DNA of 47,052 nucleotides, from assembly GCA_030587525.1 (NCBI GenBank), contig JAUQYW010000347.1, positions 1-47,052 of the forward strand. Reading direction: 5' to 3'. The DNA comes from Candidatus Sigynarchaeota archaeon (GTDB taxonomy: Archaea; Asgardarchaeota; Lokiarchaeia; Sigynarchaeales; Sigynarchaeaceae). The notes under the pieces are model-generated. The model was not told where the DNA came from, did no database searches, and saw only the letters and a list, made by a program, of their open reading frames with translations. The stretch's first letter is position 1. Each line of letters begins with the position of its first letter. A program made the translations under genes and the position numbers. This document shows, in pieces, positions 42,678-47,052 of the stretch.

Positions 42678-43823
42678 CTATTGTTTCCCGATTGATGCGA
42701 GATATTTTCCAAGATTATCCATCTCTACTCTCTTAAGGTAGGTTTGGGTAAGACGCTCTTCGTCTGGATGGGGAACATCTTTGGGCGTTTGATAATAGCA
42801 AGATTGCACGCCGCCTAGATAACTGCCTGTTTCTTGAAATGCGCGGACTTTACAGCCTCCTCTACATTGCTTCACATATCGGCAGCTCCCGCACGGCTCT
42901 CCAACTTCCAGGTTGCGGATTTTTTGCGAATAGTCTTGGTTGTATATCTCCAGAATGTTTTTTTCTTTTATATTTCCCATTACAAAATTATGAATGGCGC
43001 AGCCTTTCACATCGCCATTAGCCCGTACACAAACCGCACTTGAACACGTGGGATCCCCGAAACACATGTCTATTTCAAACGCTTTAAAGACGGGTAAGAG
43101 ATCTCTTTTCCAGACTTTTGGATTAATCGGAACAGGGGTTTGATCTACCGTTAGAACTGGATCAAGGGCGTATTCGGCCCTGAGTATATCAACCTGCCTT
43201 ATTTCGTCTCTCGATAGTGCAATTCCGGGTGGTGAAAAATACGCCGGGGTCAACCCGACCAACAGGCCTCGTTCTCGAAGATTCTGAAGAAAATCCTTCA
43301 TCACTGGTAAATTGACTTTATTTACCGTGGTTTGCAGGAGAAGAGGCTGCTTCATATCACGAAGCAGTTGTATTGCACGTAATTGATGGTCATGTTGTTG
43401 TGGGGCCCGCGTATCCTCTCTTGGCGAGAGCGCATCGAGAGAAAGTGAGAAAACTAGGAATATGTCCTTTCCGAGTATTTTTTGAACCGCTCTAACCTTG
43501 TCCTCTGTTAGCTTGATTCCATTTGAGCAAATATTAACAGTTTTCACAGTCTCAAATGAAGAAACGTTACCTAGAAAGGTGAGTAAATCCTCCCAGCGGA
43601 CGGTTGGCTCGCCTCCATCGATATCGAGATTATTTGGTGCAACAGCTTTAATAGCGGGATAAACGTATTGCTCGATTTCGGCCATGGAAAACTCGTCTTT
43701 TCCTCTGTAACCCTTTTCATAGCAATATGGGCAGTTTAAATTGCATTGGAAGGTAAAACCGAAGGTAAATGTATCAAAATGCATTATTTTCCCTGGATTT
43801 GCTTTGTTTTCAGATTTCGACAT
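42678..43823 (-). CDS. Radical SAM/SPASM-domain protein 2 (381 aa)
   Basis: A second SPASM-type radical SAM enzyme, only distantly similar to its convergent neighbour. The cluster motif is CNLNCPYC (Cys27, Cys31, Cys34), and DGGEPT replaces the usual GGEP segment. The C-terminal SPASM Cys set includes CFGDPTCSSAVC, GCAIHNF and CGSCRYVKQCRGGC, then QSC. It has a longer N-terminus than protein 1. The start at 43823 gives MSKSENKANP. Peptide or cofactor modification is the likely activity. The upstream gene on the same strand is the B12-type radical SAM enzyme, so the two could share a pathway, although 174 bases separate them. Confidence 0.9.
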   Translation of the reverse strand: MSKSENKANPGKIMHFDTFTFGFTFQCNLNCPYCYEKGYRGKDEFSMAEIEQYVYPAIKAVAPNNLDIDGGEPTVRWEDLLTFLGNVSSFETVKTVNICSNGIKLTEDKVRAVQKILGKDIFLVFSLSLDALSPREDTRAPQQHDHQLRAIQLLRDMKQPLLLQTTVNKVNLPVMKDFLQNLRERGLLVGLTPAYFSPPGIALSRDEIRQVDILRAEYALDPVLTVDQTPVPINPKVWKRDLLPVFKAFEIDMCFGDPTCSSAVCVRANGDVKGCAIHNFVMGNIKEKNILEIYNQDYSQKIRNLEVGEPCGSCRYVKQCRGGCKVRAFQETGSYLGGVQSCYYQTPKDVPHPDEERLTQTYLKRVEMDNLGKYLASIGKQ

Positions 43824-43968
43824 TTAATGCAATTCCGTGTCATGTTTAAAACGAGGCAGAAAAAATATAAACTCTTCCCTAGGCTCTTATAAACGTACAT
43901 GTTCATTTTGGAACCTTTTGCATCCAACACGAAACGTGCATGGATTCTTTTCCCTTGTTTTTATGGAG

Positions 43969-43989
43969 AACCATGTCCGGCACATGGTT
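43969..43989. terminator. Stem-loop after the B12-binding radical SAM gene
   Basis: AACCATGT-CCGGC-ACATGGTT is a perfect 8-bp stem with a 5-base loop, nine bases after the stop of the minus-strand gene ending at 43998. No T-tract follows on the minus strand, so its effect as a terminator is uncertain. Confidence 0.45.
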
Positions 43990-43997
43990 GGAAAAAT

Positions 43998-45548
43998 TTA
44001 GTCGGGACCGGTTGGTTTTTGCGTTTTACTAGCCGTCATGTGCTCACCTAACCGCCACCCTTTATAATATTTGTTGAATAACTTTTTTCTCCAATTATAC
44101 CAAATGGTGTATAACTCCTCTGCGTTCAAGTGACTTGTCGATATAACAGGATGGACGGGTATGAAATTCCAATCCAAATAGTTATCATTGATAATGCTTA
44201 TACCAAATTTTTCAGGATTATCTCCTATCTCGGATCCATGATAAGGGTTGAACAAAAAAACGGCGGGATAATCAATTAATTTATCTTCTGCCAATTTCTC
44301 AAAAGAATTACATGTAAAATCAATTTTTTCCTTGTCATCGTCGGGTAATCCAACAATTATACTTGCTTCCATCTTTATTCCATTCATTTTGGCATTCTTG
44401 AGACTTTGAACGGTTTGGGAAGGATCATAGGCTTTATGTATATTTTTAAGAATCTTTGGATTCGTGCTTTCGATCCCTGTGAAAATAAATTTAATATCGC
44501 TCTCCTTCAGCATTTTGCAGAACTCCTCCGAAAGTTGGTCTATACGCATTTGAATGCCGAAACTCAGATTTAACTTGGAAGCCTTATAGAGCTTCACGAA
44601 TTCCTCCATCCAACTTTTTTTTGCTCCGCAAAAAAGCTGATCATAAAACAAGATGTTTTTCGTCCCATAATCTGACTTTAAAATTGTTAACTCATCAATG
44701 ACATTCTTGGGGGAACGTAATCTCCATGTTTGATTCCAATATGCGGCGCTGTGGCAAAATGCACACTTGTGCGGGCATCCACGTGAAGCAAACGAGCCAT
44801 TAGTTTTCAAATTGAACGAATGTAATAGCTTGATAGGATAAAGATCAAGAGCGGGAAACGGGATCGTATCCAAATCTTCTATCAATTTTCGTCTATTAGT
44901 GCTCGAAATAGCTCCGTCCTTGTTTAAATAAGATATTCCATTTATTTCTTTAATACCTTCCAAACCATGGTGGATAAAATCCTTCGTTACATCGAGCAGA
45001 CTATATTCTCCTTCATGATTAATGATTACGTCAAAATGAAAGTCTTGATATGTTTCCACTTTTTTTCTTATAGGATGTTCATATTTTGAAGGCTGGAGAT
45101 ACATCTGGGGTCGACACGAAGCTTGTACACCTCCAGTCAATATTAACGAATTGGGTAAAAGGTCCTTGGCATATTTGCCTAGTTTCATGGTGTCTTCGTA
45201 ATAAGCAATGCAATTTCCTTCGATGGCAATTATCTTTGGAGATTTCTTTTTTAACCAGTTTCCAAAAACCTTTAAACGCCTTGATTCGTTTTTATCAGAA
45301 AGAAATAATTCAATATTTGTATCATGGAGATCAACCTCAAACCCGTTTTGTCTTATAAAACTGCATAATATCAAAGGCGCGAGAGGTTCAGTGAACATTT
45401 CTGTGCCAATAAGGTCCTCTGATTGATTATTGGTTGCGTTATCTTCATCTGCATCACCTTCGGGAGGCGTTATAAAACCGGGCTCGTCGTCAACAGTTGG
45501 GATATCATATGAAGGAATTACAAAGCCTACATCAATTTGCTTAGTCAT
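43998..45548 (-). CDS. B12-binding-domain radical SAM protein (516 aa)
   Basis: A class B-type radical SAM enzyme. Residues 50-205 resemble a cobalamin-binding Rossmann domain (IIAIEGNCIAYYEDT, then LILTGGVQASCRP), though the DxHxxG motif for a histidine ligand is absent, as in many of these enzymes. The radical SAM motif is SRGCPHKCAFC with Cys258, Cys262 and Cys265. Members catalyse methylations, ring contractions and other difficult steps on lipids, cofactors or natural products. The N-terminal 45 residues are acidic and proline-rich (PPEGDADEDNATNN) and look like a disordered tail. The gene is markedly AT-rich. Substrate unknown. Confidence 0.9.
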   Translation of the reverse strand: MTKQIDVGFVIPSYDIPTVDDEPGFITPPEGDADEDNATNNQSEDLIGTEMFTEPLAPLILCSFIRQNGFEVDLHDTNIELFLSDKNESRRLKVFGNWLKKKSPKIIAIEGNCIAYYEDTMKLGKYAKDLLPNSLILTGGVQASCRPQMYLQPSKYEHPIRKKVETYQDFHFDVIINHEGEYSLLDVTKDFIHHGLEGIKEINGISYLNKDGAISSTNRRKLIEDLDTIPFPALDLYPIKLLHSFNLKTNGSFASRGCPHKCAFCHSAAYWNQTWRLRSPKNVIDELTILKSDYGTKNILFYDQLFCGAKKSWMEEFVKLYKASKLNLSFGIQMRIDQLSEEFCKMLKESDIKFIFTGIESTNPKILKNIHKAYDPSQTVQSLKNAKMNGIKMEASIIVGLPDDDKEKIDFTCNSFEKLAEDKLIDYPAVFLFNPYHGSEIGDNPEKFGISIINDNYLDWNFIPVHPVISTSHLNAEELYTIWYNWRKKLFNKYYKGWRLGEHMTASKTQKPTGPD

Positions 45549-45578
45549 AGACGGACACTTTATTGGACTGGCACCTAT

Positions 45579-45593
45579 GCATAAATTTTATGC
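45579..45593. promoter_or_regulatory. 15-bp palindrome upstream of the B12-type radical SAM gene
   Basis: GCATAAATTTTATGC has 7-bp arms around one base and lies 31 bases upstream of the start at 45548. It includes a TATA-like core, so it may be the promoter itself, or an operator overlapping it. Confidence 0.4.
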
Positions 45594-45661
45594 TCAGTCA
45601 CTTTTTTATTTTTCGATTGCAAAGTGGCTTCCTTTCTAAAACTCCATCATTATTGCCATTA

Positions 45662-46966
45662 TTAATAAATCAAAAGCCCTAGAATGAAGAAAAACGTTGA
45701 AAAACCGAAAATAGTTGCTACGAAGGCTAATTGTCTCGACCATGATCCCGTTTTCAGTGCCATGATCTTTTCTTTCGAACAAAACCTCGTGAAATATGCG
45801 GAAACCATCAAGTCAAGTTTAGAATCAATTTCGAGATAATATTTTCGTCTTTGCATTGTTGACATCCAGATAGACCAGCAACAAAACAATATCGAGAATG
45901 TCAAGAGAAATATTGCATGCCAGGGTGAATAACTTGAAACCATCGATGTAAAAATAAGTGATTTTCCAGAAAAATAGAACTGGATGCTCAGGCTAATTAT
46001 ACTCGTCACCATCAAGGAAACGCGTGGTTGCCGCGAATCGCCTAATGAAATCAACTCGTGTTTCTTAGAGACGAAGCATGAGTTCAGGAAAGATATTTTC
46101 ACATTGAAGATTTCGAGCAAGCATAAGAGGCTTGAAATGAGGATTGCCCAAGCTGAACCTTGGTTGAATACAGAAGCATCGCTCAAAAGAACCAATACAA
46201 GATTCACGATTCCCACCGTGCACCAGCCGAGGCTCGCCAGCTTCATAAAAAAAAAGTATTTTCCCCGATACTTTTCCGTTGCATCGAAAGGCACGAAGGA
46301 TTTGTTGAAAAATGCTGAGAACTGCTGTAATATTGTATTACTCTTAACTCCGGGAAGTTCTAGCACGTGCTTGGCCTGGGCATCATATACAATCAATTTT
46401 ATGCCTGACCGAGTAATAAGGATGATAGAAGCGGTCATCATGCAACCCGCAAATATAAGCAAACCTATCGTTACAACGGGAAATCCGGTGCTAAACGGGA
46501 GAAGTGAATTAGCCACGGCTAATTGCACGATGAATGCCATCCACGTGATCGATATGACAAACCAAGAGCAAGTTCCCGTTCCTGGAAAAGCCTTGAACAA
46601 GATTAGACGAATAGAATCTACTTGAATTTCGATTTCCTTGATGTTGAAAAGAAATCGTTCTTGGAATTTGATTTGAATACCATCCATCGAGATTTTTACA
46701 CGCTTTAGCTTTGAAAGAATTACAGGGACGCTAATTACTGCGATAAAAAAACCATAGAAGCCCGTGACGTAAAAATAGGAAGGGCCCTCGAACCCGAGCA
46801 CGGATCCCGTGGTGACATATCGTCCAATGTCCGTTGAGAAAAGGAGGTATGTTACGATGCTTCCCGTAGCGATCAAGGCAACAACAATGAAATTCCATAC
46901 CGGGATTAATTCCCGAGCCAACGAAATCTGGTTAGAACCAGGATCCCTCGAAGTTGTTTGGTCCAT
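45662..46966 (-). CDS. Polytopic membrane protein (434 aa), function unknown
   Basis: A membrane protein with roughly eight helices in pairs, such as FIVVALIATGSIVTYLLFS and FYVTGFYGFFIAVISVPVI at the N-terminus and a last pair at the C-terminus (FVATIFGFSTFFFILGLLIY). Two soluble stretches (residues 90-115 and 195-235) contain beta-like segments such as IKLIVYDAQAKHVLEL, reminiscent of small PH-like repeats, but this is tentative. ATG 46966 has GGGAGG nine bases upstream. No family is recognised. It may be co-transcribed with the B12-type radical SAM gene 113 bases downstream. Confidence 0.7.
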   Translation of the reverse strand: MDQTTSRDPGSNQISLARELIPVWNFIVVALIATGSIVTYLLFSTDIGRYVTTGSVLGFEGPSYFYVTGFYGFFIAVISVPVILSKLKRVKISMDGIQIKFQERFLFNIKEIEIQVDSIRLILFKAFPGTGTCSWFVISITWMAFIVQLAVANSLLPFSTGFPVVTIGLLIFAGCMMTASIILITRSGIKLIVYDAQAKHVLELPGVKSNTILQQFSAFFNKSFVPFDATEKYRGKYFFFMKLASLGWCTVGIVNLVLVLLSDASVFNQGSAWAILISSLLCLLEIFNVKISFLNSCFVSKKHELISLGDSRQPRVSLMVTSIISLSIQFYFSGKSLIFTSMVSSYSPWHAIFLLTFSILFCCWSIWMSTMQRRKYYLEIDSKLDLMVSAYFTRFCSKEKIMALKTGSWSRQLAFVATIFGFSTFFFILGLLIY

Positions 46967-47052
46967 GGTGTCAGCGCCTCCCAGGAATCATGCCACTGTA
47001 TCGTGCCATCCAGTACGGTAACAAGAATGCCAAGCCCGAGTCTTCATAATAC

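Noticed and set aside
43899..44051. 50-codon plus-strand frame, possible radical SAM substrate peptide
   Set aside because: It overlaps the 3' end of the B12-type radical SAM gene on the other strand, has no ribosome-binding site, and no conserved leader or repeat core is evident.
1..47052. CRISPR arrays, tRNA, rRNA and transposase genes
   Set aside because: No regularly spaced repeats, cloverleaf-type sequences, rRNA signatures or transposase motifs were seen on either strand by eye.

Overview
The window looks like a piece of an archaeal chromosome, most likely from an Asgard-group archaeon. The evidence is a Ras/Rab-type small GTPase (25629-26186), a group 3 [NiFe] hydrogenase, an archaeal-type stand-alone glutamate synthase domain, a geranylgeranyl-reductase-family flavoprotein, an Lrp regulator with a nearby palindrome, TATA-like boxes, many GTG/TTG starts, and large surface proteins dense in N-glycosylation sequons. 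The exact lineage cannot be fixed from the sequence alone. No rRNA, tRNA, CRISPR array or transposase was seen.

Layout. 1-1826: the 3' end of a hydrogenase operon (small subunit cut by the window edge, then the complete large subunit). 1931-7356: a sugar or sulfo-glycan block with a small unknown protein, a Gfo/Idh/MocA oxidoreductase, a polytopic membrane protein, a Cys-type sulfatase and a phosphodiesterase-family hydrolase. 7399-12976: a pentapeptide-repeat protein, two tandem GH57 alpha-glucan branching-enzyme-like proteins, a PHP-family phosphoesterase and a zinc-ribbon protein. 12989-18804: L-rhamnose mutarotase, a UroD/MtaA-family protein, a small membrane protein, a zinc-ribbon protein, a RraA/aldolase-family protein in an apparent operon with an Lrp regulator, and an MFS transporter. 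18991-23000: an ATGA-overlapped pair, a sequon-rich anchored surface protein and a polytopic membrane protein. 23075-25618: a solitary gamma-class N6-adenine DNA methyltransferase.

25629-29456: the small GTPase, divergent from two tandem paralogous coiled-coil proteins, then a second PHP protein and a DUF2284-like cysteine-rich protein. 29588-34212: a very large membrane-anchored GH38 alpha-mannosidase with an extra multi-TM C-terminus, overlapping a small polytopic protein. 34303-35949: glutamate synthase-like FMN/Fe-S enzyme. 35950-36556: the only long gene-free stretch, AT-rich and holding two diverged copies of a ~140-nt tandem repeat. 36557-41284: an MFS-like carrier, a 45-residue zinc ribbon, a 7-8 TM protein with a longin/roadblock-like cytoplasmic tail, the GGR-family flavoprotein and a membrane protein. 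41455-46966: three radical SAM enzymes (two SPASM type, one B12-binding type) and a membrane protein, visibly more AT-rich than the left half.

Taken together, many genes point to handling of complex surface or environmental glycans: sulfatase, alpha-mannosidase, mutarotase, sugar dehydrogenase, aldolase-like RraA and transporters. A second theme is Asgard-style GTPase signalling parts. Several start codons were moved from the longest open frame to sites supported by Shine-Dalgarno-like sequence, ATGA overlaps or family alignment; each case is explained in its entry.
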